This document shows, piece after piece, positions 26,005 through 36,571 of a stretch of 64,000 bases of DNA. This DNA comes from Nitrospirota bacterium. Its GTDB lineage: Bacteria; Nitrospirota; Nitrospiria; Nitrospirales; Nitrospiraceae. The stretch lies in the NCBI GenBank assembly GCA_016219645.1, contig JACRLR010000016.1, positions 1 to 64,000 of the forward strand, given 5' to 3'. The position numbers and the translations under genes are program-made. Below the pieces are notes generated by a model that ran no database searches, had not been told where the DNA came from, and saw only the letters and a program-made list of their open reading frames with translations. Positions within the stretch are counted from its first letter, which is position 1; every line of letters starts with the position of its first letter.

Positions 26005-27108
26005 CTACCGCTTCCCCGCTTTGGTCTGAACTTCCCGGAACATGTCCTTGATATAGGGCGCGGTGATCGCTCGCGAGACGGGATGTAGCGCGGAACTCCC
26101 GAACCCCCCGACTTGGTCGGTCGAGACCCGGCCGATGTAAATCAAGAAGGTGCCGTCCTTGGTCGGAAGCGCAGCGATGCCTTGCAGCATGCTGTTGTAG
26201 TCGTGGCTCGTGTAGTAGTGACGCTCGATGGCGAGTGCGGCATCGCCCACATGGTACAGCATGCGGTGAACCAGGACGAACATCGGGCGGCCAAACACGT
26301 TGATGTTGAGCCAGTAGAAGAATTCCTCCAGGTTCTTGGCCTCATCCTGAGCCAGGCCCTGTGGATAGTTGAGCAAGAATTTATGGAAGGCCGGGAGATG
26401 CTTGGCCACGCCGGTCAATTCTTTGGTAGACAGGAGTAGCTCATCGCCTGCCAGCCGCTGTTGTCCGTGGCCACGCTCGTAGGGCGCGATGCCTGGGAGC
26501 CCCTTGCTCCGATAGGCCTGGTAGCGGGCGAGCAATCCCTGGCGGATAAGGACCTCGACTTTTTCTACAGGCACGGCGTCCGCATCGCCTCCTGCCTTCA
26601 GCGCTTGGAACGCCGCCATCTCCTTCGCGTCCAGATTCAGTTCGCTGCCCGGCTCCACGTTCAGATAGCGCTTGGCTTCCTTATCCCCATTCGGTTGCAA
26701 CTTTACCCCGGCCAATTCCGCCATGGTGCCTTCCGCCGTGAGCTTGCCGTTTGCCGTGATTACCGAGACTTCTTTCAGCACAAGGGCCTGCCGATACATC
26801 TCGGCCAGGTCCTCTGGTTTGGTCTTCACCAGGAAGGCCATGCCGAGCGCCAGTTCCCGATCCGATCCTTCACTGGCCGTCCAATCGACGATCTTGCCCT
26901 GCATGATGCTTTCCCTGTCGCTGTCCGCTAGATGCAATTCTTTCAGGACTTCATCGACCGTCGGGAGGGTTGCTGCCTCAAGGATGGGTCCGTTGAACGT
27001 CAGGCCGACCCAGAGGCTGAGGGCGGCGCAGGTGACGATTCGGCGGGTCGTCAACCAGTGGTGGAGATTAAGGGAAGGGGAATGGGTGACGGTCATGCGT
27101 TGGTCCAT
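26005..27108 (-). CDS. Exported protein of unknown function
   Basis: 367 residues from ATG 27108, chosen for GAGGAGCAGACCT upstream. A hydrophobic export segment (CAALSLWVGLTFNGPILEAA) ends near residue 45. The mature part is mixed: TVDEVLKELHLADSDRESIM, a segment with ASEGSDRELALGMAFLVKTK, and a C-terminal half with VFGRPMFVLVHRMLYHVGDA and ALAIERHYYTSHDYNSMLQG, then FLIYIGRVSTDQVGGFGSSA. The H-Y-Y-T-S-H-D-Y cluster and the His/Tyr-rich centre could bind metal or a cofactor, but I recognise no family. It lies downstream of atpG with a repeat between them. Confidence 0.65.
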   Translation of the reverse strand: MDQRMTVTHSPSLNLHHWLTTRRIVTCAALSLWVGLTFNGPILEAATLPTVDEVLKELHLADSDRESIMQGKIVDWTASEGSDRELALGMAFLVKTKPEDLAEMYRQALVLKEVSVITANGKLTAEGTMAELAGVKLQPNGDKEAKRYLNVEPGSELNLDAKEMAAFQALKAGGDADAVPVEKVEVLIRQGLLARYQAYRSKGLPGIAPYERGHGQQRLAGDELLLSTKELTGVAKHLPAFHKFLLNYPQGLAQDEAKNLEEFFYWLNINVFGRPMFVLVHRMLYHVGDAALAIERHYYTSHDYNSMLQGIAALPTKDGTFLIYIGRVSTDQVGGFGSSALHPVSRAITAPYIKDMFREVQTKAGKR

Positions 27109-27166
27109 AGGTCTGCTCCTCAAGGTTTCGACATTTATCGGGTGTTCACAAGGTCGACCAGCCAGC

Positions 27167-27265
27167 CTTGTCTATTTGGTTTATTTGGTTTGTTTAGTTT
27201 ATCTGGTTGGTTTGGTTCGAAGAGCGACAGAAACCAGATAAACCAAACAAACCAAACAGACCAGA
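27167..27265. repeat. GGTTTG/CAAACC inverted repeat, copy F
   Basis: TTTGGTTTATTTGGTTTGTT and following units, then a GGTTCGAAGAGCGACAGAAACC centre, then CAGATAAACCAAACAAACCA units. It sits immediately after the stop of atpG, between it and the exported protein gene on the same strand, where its hairpin could act as a transcript end. Confidence 0.8.
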
Positions 27266-28132
27266 CTATTTCAAAGCTTCCGCGCCACCCACAATGTCCA
27301 TCAGTTCCTTGGTGATTGCCGCTTGCCTGGTCTTGTTGTAGTAGACCGTCAACGATTTGATCAGCTCACCGGCGTTCCGCGTGGCGCCGTCCATGGCCGA
27401 CATACGCGCTGCCTGTTCAGCAGCCGATGACTCCAATAGGATTCGGTAGATCTGGGCCTGGGCCCACTTGGGAAGCAGCACGGCAAGCAACTCTTCCTCG
27501 TCTGGTTCGAACAGAAAGGCGCCTCCCGTAGGAGCCGCTCCGGTGTCCTCGAAAGGCTCGATCGGGAGCAATTTTTCGACGATGACTCGTTGCTGGACGG
27601 CCGATTTAAATTCGTTGTAGACGACATGGATTTCATCAAACACCTCGGTCCGGTAGGCTTCAGTCCCGGCCGTGCCGATCTCGATGGCATGTTCAAAGCT
27701 CAGTCGCTCAAAGATATTGATGAAGGGATCGTGGATCGGCCAATGGCGACGTCGAAAAAAGTCGCCTCCTTTTTTGCCGACCACTCCAACGCTCACTTTT
27801 GCGCCCCGCGCCTCGCATTCCTCGATAACCTGGAAGGCCTTGCGAAAAATGTTGGCATTGAAGGCACCGCACAACCCGCGGTCGCTTGTCACGACTGATA
27901 CTCGAATGTTCTTGACCGGGCGTTTCTGGAGGAGCGGGTGCGCTGTTCGATTTGTCCGGACACTCAGATCCGTGATTGCTTGGCGCATCCGTAATCCATA
28001 AGGGCGAAACGCCAGAATGCGCTGTTGCGCACGTTTCAGCTTCGCCGCCGCCACCATTTTCATGGCTTTCGTGATTTTCTGGGTTTTCTTGACGGAATTG
28101 ATTTTCCGTTTCACGGATTGAAGGCTCGGCAT
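27266..28132 (-). CDS. atpG: F-type ATP synthase gamma subunit, isolated gene
   Basis: 288 residues. Both hallmark ends are present: the N-terminal coiled-coil strand (MPSLQSVKRKINSVKKTQKI, TKAMKMVAAAKLKRAQ) and the C-terminal one (MDGATRNAGELIKSLTVYYN, KTRQAAITKELMDIVGGAEA). The middle has VTSDRGLCGAFNANIFRK as in other gamma subunits. It should form the central rotor stalk of an F1 motor. Normally atpG sits between atpA and atpD; here no other atp gene is near, and the neighbours are an unknown exported protein and an aldolase. It could complement an operon lacking its own gamma or make an alternative rotor. Sequence looks intact and functional. Confidence 0.93.
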   Translation of the reverse strand: MPSLQSVKRKINSVKKTQKITKAMKMVAAAKLKRAQQRILAFRPYGLRMRQAITDLSVRTNRTAHPLLQKRPVKNIRVSVVTSDRGLCGAFNANIFRKAFQVIEECEARGAKVSVGVVGKKGGDFFRRRHWPIHDPFINIFERLSFEHAIEIGTAGTEAYRTEVFDEIHVVYNEFKSAVQQRVIVEKLLPIEPFEDTGAAPTGGAFLFEPDEEELLAVLLPKWAQAQIYRILLESSAAEQAARMSAMDGATRNAGELIKSLTVYYNKTRQAAITKELMDIVGGAEALK

Positions 28133-28622
28133 ATCGGCTAAATCTCCCTGTCCATCGAAGCGGGCCCTGCACTATGACTCAGCGCCAACTGGGGCAGCAG
28201 GCTACCATCGGCAGTCAATGTGCGTCAAGGTTGCCGGATTCCGTCATCCGGATCTGATGCGATGTTCATTAGAAATTAGTCTTTCCCGGGTGAGGAGAAT
28301 TGGGACAACTCCCCTTGCGACTTTGTGGCACTTCTCCCCACGGACCTTCTTCCATCTGAAGCCCCCCCCCTTTAAACTGCTGGGGAAGTTAACCTTTCTG
28401 AGCAAAAGAGGGCACTCAATCCCGCTACGTATTTACGGCAAGGCTATTGCTCAATGCGCTGAGCAGGACGAAGAATTTACCAGGAATTTACCGTTGCTTC
28501 TATTTGGGGTGCTGGATACATTATTCCCCATTCAGTTATTTCGGATGGATCTGCCGGAAATAAGAGAGACTGGGTCGGGGGGGATTAGGGAGTAACGAAT
28601 CCAGATATTGGGGGGCATCCAG
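28133..28622. other. Non-coding gap before aldolase
   Basis: No convincing gene. It holds nine consecutive C at 28362-28370 and a G-rich tract just before the aldolase start. An open frame at 28218-28595 has no ribosome-binding site and no family pattern. The gap separates the divergent atpG and aldolase genes and must hold both promoters. Confidence 0.6.
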
Positions 28623-29690
28623 ATGGGACGACAAGAGCTGGAACAGACGGCAAGAGAGCTGGTCGCCGACGGCAAGGGTATTCTGGCAGCAGATGAAACG
28701 GTTTCCACGATCACCAAGCGGTTCGACGCCTTAAAAATTACCTCCACCGAGGACAGCCGCCGCACCTATCGCGAAATGTTTTTTACGACGCCGGGCGCTG
28801 CCGCTTTTATCAGCGGCGTCATTATGTATGACGAGACCATCCGCCAGAAGAATGCGGCAGGGGTACCGTTGGCCGAGGTGTTGTCCAAGCAGGGGATTAT
28901 TCCGGGGATCAAAGTAGATACCGGCGCAAAGGAGCTTACCGGTTCACCGGAGGAAAAAATGACTGAAGGGCTCGATGGGCTCCGGGACCGTCTGAAGGAA
29001 TACGCGGCCATGGGCGCACGATTCGCCAAGTGGCGAGCAGTCATTCGCATCACCGACACCCTACCCAGCCCGATGTGTGTGAACGTCAACGCCCATGCGC
29101 TGGCCCGGTATGCCGCCTTGTGCCAGGAACAAGGCATCGTGCCGATCGTGGAGCCGGAGGTTCTGATGGACGGGGCTCACACCATTGAACGCTGTGACGA
29201 GGTCACGAGTTCCGTGCTCCATACGGTCTTCGACGCGCTCTTCGAGCAGTGCGTCAGGCTGGAAGGTATGCTCTTGAAACCCAGCATGGTGATCGCCGGA
29301 AAAGTGTGCCCCAGGCAGGCTTCCGTGCAGGAGGTCGCAACGGCCACGTTGCGCTGCTTGCGCCGCCATGTGCCGGCGGCGGTTCCCGGCATCGTGTTCC
29401 TGTCCGGCGGGCAGCCGAGCGTGACGGCGACCGCGCATCTCGATGCCATCAATCGCCTGGACGGACCGAAACCCTGGTCGATCAGTTTTTCATACGGTCG
29501 CGCCTTGCAGGACGTGGCATTGGAAGCCTGGCACGGGAAAAAGGAAAACTTGAAGGCGGCCCAACAGGCCTTCCATCATCGGGCCAAGTGCAACAGCGAG
29601 GCGGCATTGGGCCGCTATACCGACAAGCTGGAGCGCGAACCGGCCGGTGCAAATGCGCCGGCGCATCGCCCGGACTGGCACGATGACTGA
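28623..29690 (+). CDS. Fructose-bisphosphate aldolase, class I
   Basis: 355 residues from ATG 28623; an in-frame TTG 15 bases upstream is less likely. Eukaryote-like class I pattern: LVADGKGILAADETVSTITK at the start, GARFAKWRAVIRI, PIVEPEVLMDGAHTIERCDE, and the Schiff-base lysine in EGMLLKPSMVIAG, then GIVFLSGGQPSVTAT and WSISFSYGRALQDVALEAW. It reversibly splits fructose-1,6-bisphosphate and needs no metal. It is the first gene of the carbon-metabolism run, followed 38 bases later by acetate kinase. It could serve gluconeogenesis or glycolysis. Confidence 0.93.
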   Translation: MGRQELEQTARELVADGKGILAADETVSTITKRFDALKITSTEDSRRTYREMFFTTPGAAAFISGVIMYDETIRQKNAAGVPLAEVLSKQGIIPGIKVDTGAKELTGSPEEKMTEGLDGLRDRLKEYAAMGARFAKWRAVIRITDTLPSPMCVNVNAHALARYAALCQEQGIVPIVEPEVLMDGAHTIERCDEVTSSVLHTVFDALFEQCVRLEGMLLKPSMVIAGKVCPRQASVQEVATATLRCLRRHVPAAVPGIVFLSGGQPSVTATAHLDAINRLDGPKPWSISFSYGRALQDVALEAWHGKKENLKAAQQAFHHRAKCNSEAALGRYTDKLEREPAGANAPAHRPDWHDD

Positions 29691-29728
29691 TATCTTCCGG
29701 GCACGGGCCGCAAGGCGTCAGCATTGAT

Positions 29729-30955
29729 ATGCAGGTTCTGGTGATCAACAGCGGGAGTTCGTCGGTCAAATTTCGCCTCGTGGAAGTGGTCGAAGAACCG
29801 GGGGGCGGACTGACAACCAGGCCGGCGTTGCTCCAGGGCGCCGTGAAGGGCATTGGAGGCGTCGCAAGCTTTGAGGTGACGGGGCAGGCTGCAGACCGTT
29901 CGACGACGACGTTGGAGATTCGGGACCATGCGCATGCGTTGCGTGTTCTGCTCGATCGTCTCGCCGGCTCTCTGGGTAAGGTTGAAGCGGTCGGGCATCG
30001 GGTGGTGCACGGAGGAGATCAGTACGTGAGGTCCACAATGGTTACTGAGCAGGTCGAGGCCGGAATCGACGCGCTGTCCGAGTTGGCGCCCCTGCACAAT
30101 CCCTCGTGCCTCGCAGGGATCCGCGGAGCGCGGGCGGCTTTTGGCCCGACGTTACCGATGGTGGCCGTGTTCGACACGGCCTTTCACCGGACCATGCCGG
30201 AAGTCGCCAGGCGGTATGCGCTTCCTGTTGACCTGGCCGAGCGGCATCGAATCCGTCGCTATGGTTTTCATGGGATTGCGCACGCTTCGCTTGCGGATGG
30301 GTACGCGACGGTTACGGGGATTCCCTTGGAGGAGGTGCGTCTGATCACCCTGCAGTTGGGCAATGGCTGCTCCGTCGCCGCGATTGCACAAGGCCGGTCG
30401 GTCGAAACCTCGATGGGGTTCACCCCGCTGGAGGGGTTGGTGATGGGGACACGCTCGGGCGATGTGGATGCCTCCATTGTCGGCTATTTGTCCGACCGGG
30501 AGAAGGTCGAAGCAGCTGAAGTCGAGCGGTGGCTCAACGAGCGATCGGGCCTCCTGGGGCTCTCAGGCCGGTCAAACGACATGCGGGAGTTGCTCCGCGC
30601 GGTCGGGCAGGAACAGGACAAACGAGCGGAGTTCGCCATTGATCTGTTCTGCTATCGGGCGCGCAAGTATCTCGGTTCCTACCTTGCCGTGTTAGGCGGC
30701 GCCGATGCCGTCGTCTTCGGAGGGGGAATTGGAGAAAACGCACCGGAGATTCGGGACCGGATTTGCAAGAAGATGGAATGGTGCGGCTTGAGGCTCGATC
30801 CAGACTTCAATCAAGCGGCGGTCGGGCTTGCGCCCGGTCGCGCAGCGAAAATCAGTGCGGATGGATCGCGGTTGGCGGCCTACGTGGTCGCGGCGGACGA
30901 AGAAACCTGGATCGCCAGGGAGACGGTTCAGTGCGTGCGAGGCGGACAGTCATAA
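29729..30955 (+). CDS. ackA: Acetate kinase
   Basis: 408 residues, the usual length. Landmarks are N-terminal [86 protein letters not shown] and the C-terminal [13 protein letters not shown]. It converts acetyl phosphate and ADP to acetate and ATP. It stands between aldolase and phosphoketolase; the latter makes acetyl phosphate, so the two genes form a direct two-step route. Start ATG 29729 begins the conserved first strand; the upstream ribosome-binding site is weak. Confidence 0.96.
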   Translation: MQVLVINSGSSSVKFRLVEVVEEPGGGLTTRPALLQGAVKGIGGVASFEVTGQAADRSTTTLEIRDHAHALRVLLDRLAGSLGKVEAVGHRVVHGGDQYVRSTMVTEQVEAGIDALSELAPLHNPSCLAGIRGARAAFGPTLPMVAVFDTAFHRTMPEVARRYALPVDLAERHRIRRYGFHGIAHASLADGYATVTGIPLEEVRLITLQLGNGCSVAAIAQGRSVETSMGFTPLEGLVMGTRSGDVDASIVGYLSDREKVEAAEVERWLNERSGLLGLSGRSNDMRELLRAVGQEQDKRAEFAIDLFCYRARKYLGSYLAVLGGADAVVFGGGIGENAPEIRDRICKKMEWCGLRLDPDFNQAAVGLAPGRAAKISADGSRLAAYVVAADEETWIARETVQCVRGGQS

Positions 30956-30995
30956 AGTCAACAGAGCCGGCTATAACAGAGGGAAAGGAGAGGTC

Positions 30996-33404
30996 ATGGA
31001 CAATCCGTTATCGCAGAAGGAACTGAAATTGATCGATGCCTACTGGAGGGCGGCGAACTATCTCTCGGTGGGACAGATCTATCTGCACGATAACCCGCTG
31101 CTGAAGAAGCCGCTGAGCAAGGAACATGTGAAGGCGAGGCTGCTGGGTCACTGGGGCACCACCCCGGGCCTGAATTTCATCTATGCCCATCTGAATCGAG
31201 CGATCAAGGCACGCGACCTCAGCATGATCTACATTATCGGTCCGGGCCATGGCGGTCCCGGCATCGTCGCCAATACCTACATGGAAGGCACCTACTCGGA
31301 GGTCTATCCGAACATCGCACAGGACGAAGAGGGCATGCAGCGGCTGTTCAAGCAGTTCTCGTTCCCCGGAGGCATTCCCAGCCACGTGGCGCCCGAGACC
31401 CCCGGCTCAATACACGAAGGCGGCGAATTGGGGTATGCGGTCTCTCACGCGTACGGGGCTGCGTATGACAATCCCGACCTGATCGTCGCCTGCGTCGTCG
31501 GCGACGGCGAGGCGGAAACCGGACCATTGGCGACCTCCTGGCACTCCAACAAGTTCCTCAATCCGGCGACCGACGGAGCCGTGCTGCCGATCCTGCACCT
31601 GAACGGGTACAAGATCGCCAATCCTTGCGTGCTGGCTCGTATCAGCCACGAAGAATTGGATCAGCTCTTCCGCGGCTACGGCTACACGCCCCATTTTGTC
31701 GAGGGCAGTGATCCGGAGAAGATGCACCAGCTCATGGCTGCCACCATCGACACCTGTATGGAGCAAATCCGCAGCATCCAGACCCAGGCGCGGACGAAGG
31801 GTGTGAAGGAGCGGCCGCGCTGGCCGATGATCATCCTCCGTTCGCCCAAAGGGTGGACCTGCCCGAAGGAAATCGACGGTAAACGGACCGAGGACTACTG
31901 GCGCAGCCACCAGGTGCCGATGGGTGAAATGCACGAAAAGCCCGGGCATGTGAAAATTCTCGAAAAGTGGATGAAGAGCTACAATCCGGAGGAGCTGTTC
32001 GATAAAACCGGCCGGCTGAAGCCCGAACTCGCTGATCTGCCGCCGAAGGGCGCGCGCCGCATGAGCGCCAATCCGCATGCCAACGGCGGCCTGCTGCTCC
32101 GGGACCTGCGTCTTCCGGACTTCCGCAACTATGCCGTCAAGGTGACGACACCCGGCGCCATCACAGCCGAATCCACCCGCCTCATGGGAAAGTTCCTGGC
32201 CGACACGATGAAGCTGAATATGGAGAGCCGCAATTTCCGTCTGTTCAGTCCGGACGAGAACAACTCAAACCGCTGGCAGGATGCGATGGAGATCACCAAT
32301 CGCACCTGGATGGCGGATCGCTATCCCTACGATGACCATTTGGCCCCTGACGGCCGCGTGATGGAAATGCTCAGTGAACACCAGTGCCAGGGGTGGCTGG
32401 AAGGGTATCTCTTGAGCGGCCGGCACGGGTTTTTTTCCTGCTACGAGGCATTCATTCACATCATCGACTCGATGTTCAATCAGCATGCCAAGTGGCTGAA
32501 GGTCTGCCATGAGATTCCCTGGCGCCGGCCGATCGCCTCGCTCAATTATCTGCTGTCCTCCCATGTCTGGCGGCAGGATCATAATGGATTCAGCCATCAA
32601 GATCCCGGTTTCATCGATCACGTTGTGAACAAGAAAGCGGAGGTCGTCCGTGTCTACCTGCCGCCGGATGCCAACACGCTGCTGTCGGTCACCGATCATT
32701 GTCTGCGCAGCCGTAATTATGTGAACGTCATCGTCGCGGGCAAGCAGCCTGCTCCGCAATGGTTGACGATGGACCAGGCGATCAGACACTGCACGGCTGG
32801 CATCGGAATCTGGGAATGGGCCAGCAACGACAAAGGAGGAGAGCCGGATGTCGTCATGGCCTGTTGCGGAGACGTGCCGACGCTGGAGACTCTGGCCGCC
32901 GTGGATCTGTTTCGCCAGCATCTCCCGGCGCTGAAGATCCGCGTCGTCAACGTCGTGAATTTGATGAAATTGCAGCCGCAGAGCGAGCACCCGCACGGCA
33001 TGTCCGATCAGGACTTCGATGCGCTGTTCACCAAGGACAAGCCAATCGTGTTCGCCTTCCACGGCTACCCCTGGCTCATCCACCGGCTCACCTACCGGCG
33101 GACGAACCACAAGAACCTGCACGTACGCGGCTACAAGGAAGAAGGCACGACGAGCACCCCGTTCGACATGGTGGTGATGAACGATCTTGACCGGTTTCAC
33201 CTCGTCGCCGATGTGATCGATCGGTTACCGCAACTCGGGTCACGCGCCGCCTATGCCAAGCAGGCGATTCGCGATAAGCTGTTCGAGCACAAAGAATACA
33301 TCGCCAAATACGGCGAGGATATGCCGGAGATCACCGACTGGCAATGGGGTAAGGTGAAAGCGGCAACGAGGCGGAGGACAACGACGGAGGGGGACAACGT
33401 CTAA
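30996..33404 (+). CDS. xfp: Xylulose-5-phosphate/fructose-6-phosphate phosphoketolase
   Basis: 802 residues from ATG 30996, with GGGAAAGGAGAGGTC upstream. Thiamine diphosphate enzyme with the family landmarks [80 protein letters not shown], and the C-terminal [20 protein letters not shown]. It cleaves xylulose-5-P or fructose-6-P with phosphate to acetyl phosphate plus glyceraldehyde-3-P or erythrose-4-P. It follows acetate kinase by 40 bases and is probably co-transcribed. Which sugar phosphate is preferred cannot be read here. Confidence 0.96.
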   Translation: MDNPLSQKELKLIDAYWRAANYLSVGQIYLHDNPLLKKPLSKEHVKARLLGHWGTTPGLNFIYAHLNRAIKARDLSMIYIIGPGHGGPGIVANTYMEGTYSEVYPNIAQDEEGMQRLFKQFSFPGGIPSHVAPETPGSIHEGGELGYAVSHAYGAAYDNPDLIVACVVGDGEAETGPLATSWHSNKFLNPATDGAVLPILHLNGYKIANPCVLARISHEELDQLFRGYGYTPHFVEGSDPEKMHQLMAATIDTCMEQIRSIQTQARTKGVKERPRWPMIILRSPKGWTCPKEIDGKRTEDYWRSHQVPMGEMHEKPGHVKILEKWMKSYNPEELFDKTGRLKPELADLPPKGARRMSANPHANGGLLLRDLRLPDFRNYAVKVTTPGAITAESTRLMGKFLADTMKLNMESRNFRLFSPDENNSNRWQDAMEITNRTWMADRYPYDDHLAPDGRVMEMLSEHQCQGWLEGYLLSGRHGFFSCYEAFIHIIDSMFNQHAKWLKVCHEIPWRRPIASLNYLLSSHVWRQDHNGFSHQDPGFIDHVVNKKAEVVRVYLPPDANTLLSVTDHCLRSRNYVNVIVAGKQPAPQWLTMDQAIRHCTAGIGIWEWASNDKGGEPDVVMACCGDVPTLETLAAVDLFRQHLPALKIRVVNVVNLMKLQPQSEHPHGMSDQDFDALFTKDKPIVFAFHGYPWLIHRLTYRRTNHKNLHVRGYKEEGTTSTPFDMVVMNDLDRFHLVADVIDRLPQLGSRAAYAKQAIRDKLFEHKEYIAKYGEDMPEITDWQWGKVKAATRRRTTTEGDNV

Positions 33405-34046
33405 CAGTATGCTGAAAAAGACCGCCAGCGGGGGGGGGAATGACCCGATGAGCCCTCTGTGCTCGCGCAACGCGCGGTCTCAGAAAGGTGGAAAGGGTAG
33501 TCTGGTCGTCCTCCTGCTCGCGGAACGCGCACGATAAGGATGTGCTCGTTCGACGCGCGCAATCGAGGATCGACCAGGCTACCCTTGAAAAGATACTGGG
33601 GGAATTGAAAGGACGCGCGCAGGGGAGGGCTCAGTCGGGCCATTCTGGGGGAACTGCGACGAGCAAGCTTGGAGAAGCTATCGTTAGGTGCTCGCTGCAG
33701 CCTGGCCTGAGTCAAGACGCGTCCCTGGGCGAAGAGGCTGTCTTGGCAGACTCAGGGCGGGCGGGTGAAGAAGCCGCCAGGGTTGGGCGGGTGAGAAGTC
33801 TGGACTTTTGAGCATCCTGCGGCTTTGTTGCCATCGGCGCCAACATGGAGGATTCCAGCAGTATATTGTGTATAAACCGAGTTTGCCGCAGACTGCTAGG
33901 CGGCTGCGGAAAAGTTTTGTTGGTTTGTTTGGTTCATCTGGTCTAGCTGGTTGATCTGGTTGATTTGGTTCATCTGGTTAGTTTCGTTCAACCGAAAAAC
34001 GAGACAAACCAAACAAACTAAATAAACCAAACAGACCAGACAAACC
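33405..34046. repeat. Gap with third-family repeat pieces and GGTTTG/CAAACC copy G
   Basis: 33406-33500 starts TATGCTGAAAAAGACCGCCA, an end of the third repeat family, followed by nine consecutive G at 33430-33438. 33812-33826 holds the opposite end (GAGCATCCTGC). 33885-33910 has another piece (TGCTAGGCGGCTGCGGAAAA). 33918-34046 is a full GGTTTG/CAAACC element ending 13 bases before the glycogen phosphorylase start. No gene is seen between xfp and glgP. Confidence 0.65.
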
Positions 34047-34059
34047 TATGGGAGGTGTT

Positions 34060-36534
34060 ATGGAAAAGAACCGTCAGAACGAACTTCTTGAACAATATGG
34101 ATGTGGCCCTATCCAGTTTACCGGCACGAAGGATGCGCTCTATGAACGGCATCTGATCTTCGACCATGTGATCGATCCCAAGAAGGCGGATCCGCGCGAA
34201 CAGTTTGAGGCGGCGGCCCATGCAGTCCGCGACATCGTGTCACAACGCTGGCTGAAGACAGAAAAGACCTACGAGCAGAAGAATCCCAAGCGGGTGTATT
34301 ACCTGTCGATGGAGTTCCTGCTGGGGCGGTCGCTCGCCAACAATGTCACCAATACGATGCTCGGACCATTGGCATTTGAGGCCATGGAAATGAGGGGTGT
34401 CGATCCATTGGCGCTGCTCGAGGTGGAGCCGGATGCAGGATTGGGGAACGGAGGGCTCGGCAGGCTGGCGGCTTGTTTCATTGATTCGATGGCGACGATG
34501 CAGATTCCCGGGATGGGCTATGGACTCCGTTACGAGTACGGAATCTTCAAGCAAACGATCAAGGATGGCTGGCAGTGCGAACAGCCGGATAACTGGTTGC
34601 GTCGTCCCGATCCCTGGGAAGTGGCACGGCTCGAAGAATCGGTTGAAGTGAAAGTGAACTGCTCGTTCGAGCTGCACGACGGGGTGTTGCGCTTGATTCC
34701 CGGGCGGCCGTCCAGCCTCATCGGCATCCCGTTCGACCGTCCCGTCGTCGGGTATGGTGGAAAGACCATCAATACACTCCGGCTCTGGGCTGCGACGGTA
34801 CCGGATTACTTCGACTTCCAGCGATTCAGCAGCGGGGATTTCGTAGCCGCGTTGGCCGGAACGCTCGCGGCCGAGTCGCTGACGCGGGTGCTCTATCCCG
34901 ACGACTCCACAATGCGAGGCCAGGGGTTGCGGTTCTTGCAGGAGTATTTCCTCGTCGCCTGCTCGCTGGGCGACCTTGTGCGGCGCTTCCGGCGCGGCAA
35001 TCGCGACTGGAACGCTCTGCCCGGGAAAGTCGCCATCCAGATGAACGATACGCACCCGACGATGGCCGTCCCAGAACTGATGCGGATTCTGTTGGACGAC
35101 GCACATCTCAGTTGGGACCAGGCTTGGGATCTGACGCAACGATCGCTCGCCTATACCAACCACACACTGCTGCCCGAAGCATTGGAAAAATGGCCGCTCG
35201 AATGGTTCAAGCTCTTGTTGCCGCGTCATTTGGAAATTATCTACGAGATCAACCGCCGGCATCTTGACCAGGCGCGCGTTCGCTTCGGTGGCGACGAAGG
35301 CCGTCTCGCCGGCGTGAGTCTCATCGAGGAGGGAGCGACGCGGAAAGTCCGTATGGCCAACCTCGCCATCGTCGGAACGCATAGCACGAACGGTGTGGCC
35401 GCTATTCACTCAGAATTGCTGCGCACGATGACGGTCAAGGATCTGGCCGAGATGTTTCCGGAGCGGTTTAACAACAAGACCAACGGCGTGACGCCGCGGC
35501 GCTGGTTGCTCCTGGCGAACCCCGCGCTTTCGCGCGCCATCACCGATGCCATCGGAGACGGATGGATTACTGATCTGAGCAAACTGAACAAGCTCAAAAA
35601 ACTGTCTAGCGACAAGGGCTTTCGCGATGCGGTCCGCAAGGCAAAGCGCGAGGCGAAATCACAGTTTGCTCAGTGGCTCAAGACGACAACCGGGCAGATC
35701 GTCGATCCTGACAGCATCTTCGATTGCCAGGTGAAACGCATCCATGAATACAAGCGGCAACTGCTCAACGCGCTGCGCATCGTCGTGCTGTACAACCGGC
35801 TGCGGGAGAATCCGAACCTCAAGATGGCTCCGCGGACATTTTTCTTTGCCGGCAAGGCGGCGCCGGCCTACCACTTGGCCAAGATCATCATCAAGTTCAT
35901 CAATAATCTGGCCGGCACCATCGACGGAGATCCGATCGTTCGCGGACGACTCAAGGTTGTGTTCCTGCCGGAATACTGCGTGTCTCTTGCCGAGCGGCTG
36001 ATTCCGGCTACTGATGTCTCCAACCAGATTTCGACGGCCGGCTACGAGGCCAGCGGCACGAGCAACATGAAGTTTATGATGAACGGAGCCTTGACGCTGG
36101 GGACACGCGACGGCGCGACCATAGAAATGGCAGAAGAAGTGGGCGAGGACCACTTCTTCATGTTCGGTCTCACGGCGGACCAGGTGGCCGGCAGCAGGGG
36201 CTTTTATAGCCCGAGATGGCATTATGACAACGAGGCGGAGACCCGTGCGGCGCTGGACCTGATCTTTTCCGGCTACTTCAGCCAGTATGAACCGGGCGTC
36301 TTCGAACCGCTGCGGCACACGTTGCTGACGGGTGGGGACCATTATATGCACCTGGCGGACCTCACGGCCTATCTCAGGGCCGACCGGAAGTTGTGCGACC
36401 TGTACGACGATTCGGATGGATGGGTACGCAAAGTGATCCTGAATATCGCCGGCTCAGGGAAGTTCTCCAGCGACCGCACCATCGCCGAGTATGCAAAAGA
36501 TATTTGGAATGTGAAGCCCTGTCCGATTCCGTAG
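34060..36534 (+). CDS. glgP: Glycogen phosphorylase
   Basis: 824 residues from the second ATG (34060), because GGGAGGTGTT precedes it; the ATG at 34048 lies in the repeat. GT35 landmarks: [94 protein letters not shown], and the pyridoxal-phosphate lysine in [20 protein letters not shown]. It releases glucose-1-phosphate from glycogen using phosphate, keeping the phosphate bond energy. It is followed by phosphoglucomutase 37 bases on, a natural next step. No N-terminal regulatory extension of the animal type is seen. Confidence 0.96.
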   Translation: MEKNRQNELLEQYGCGPIQFTGTKDALYERHLIFDHVIDPKKADPREQFEAAAHAVRDIVSQRWLKTEKTYEQKNPKRVYYLSMEFLLGRSLANNVTNTMLGPLAFEAMEMRGVDPLALLEVEPDAGLGNGGLGRLAACFIDSMATMQIPGMGYGLRYEYGIFKQTIKDGWQCEQPDNWLRRPDPWEVARLEESVEVKVNCSFELHDGVLRLIPGRPSSLIGIPFDRPVVGYGGKTINTLRLWAATVPDYFDFQRFSSGDFVAALAGTLAAESLTRVLYPDDSTMRGQGLRFLQEYFLVACSLGDLVRRFRRGNRDWNALPGKVAIQMNDTHPTMAVPELMRILLDDAHLSWDQAWDLTQRSLAYTNHTLLPEALEKWPLEWFKLLLPRHLEIIYEINRRHLDQARVRFGGDEGRLAGVSLIEEGATRKVRMANLAIVGTHSTNGVAAIHSELLRTMTVKDLAEMFPERFNNKTNGVTPRRWLLLANPALSRAITDAIGDGWITDLSKLNKLKKLSSDKGFRDAVRKAKREAKSQFAQWLKTTTGQIVDPDSIFDCQVKRIHEYKRQLLNALRIVVLYNRLRENPNLKMAPRTFFFAGKAAPAYHLAKIIIKFINNLAGTIDGDPIVRGRLKVVFLPEYCVSLAERLIPATDVSNQISTAGYEASGTSNMKFMMNGALTLGTRDGATIEMAEEVGEDHFFMFGLTADQVAGSRGFYSPRWHYDNEAETRAALDLIFSGYFSQYEPGVFEPLRHTLLTGGDHYMHLADLTAYLRADRKLCDLYDDSDGWVRKVILNIAGSGKFSSDRTIAEYAKDIWNVKPCPIP

Positions 36535-36571
36535 TGTCGCTACAACGTGCCAGAAAGAAGGATTAAGGCCC

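Noticed and set aside
28218-28595. Plus-strand open frame of 125 codons before the aldolase
   Set aside because: No ribosome-binding site, odd composition, includes a poly-C tract; treated as non-coding.
33488-33811. Plus-strand open frame between xfp and glgP
   Set aside because: Lies in repeat pieces, begins without a ribosome-binding site and has no recognisable family.
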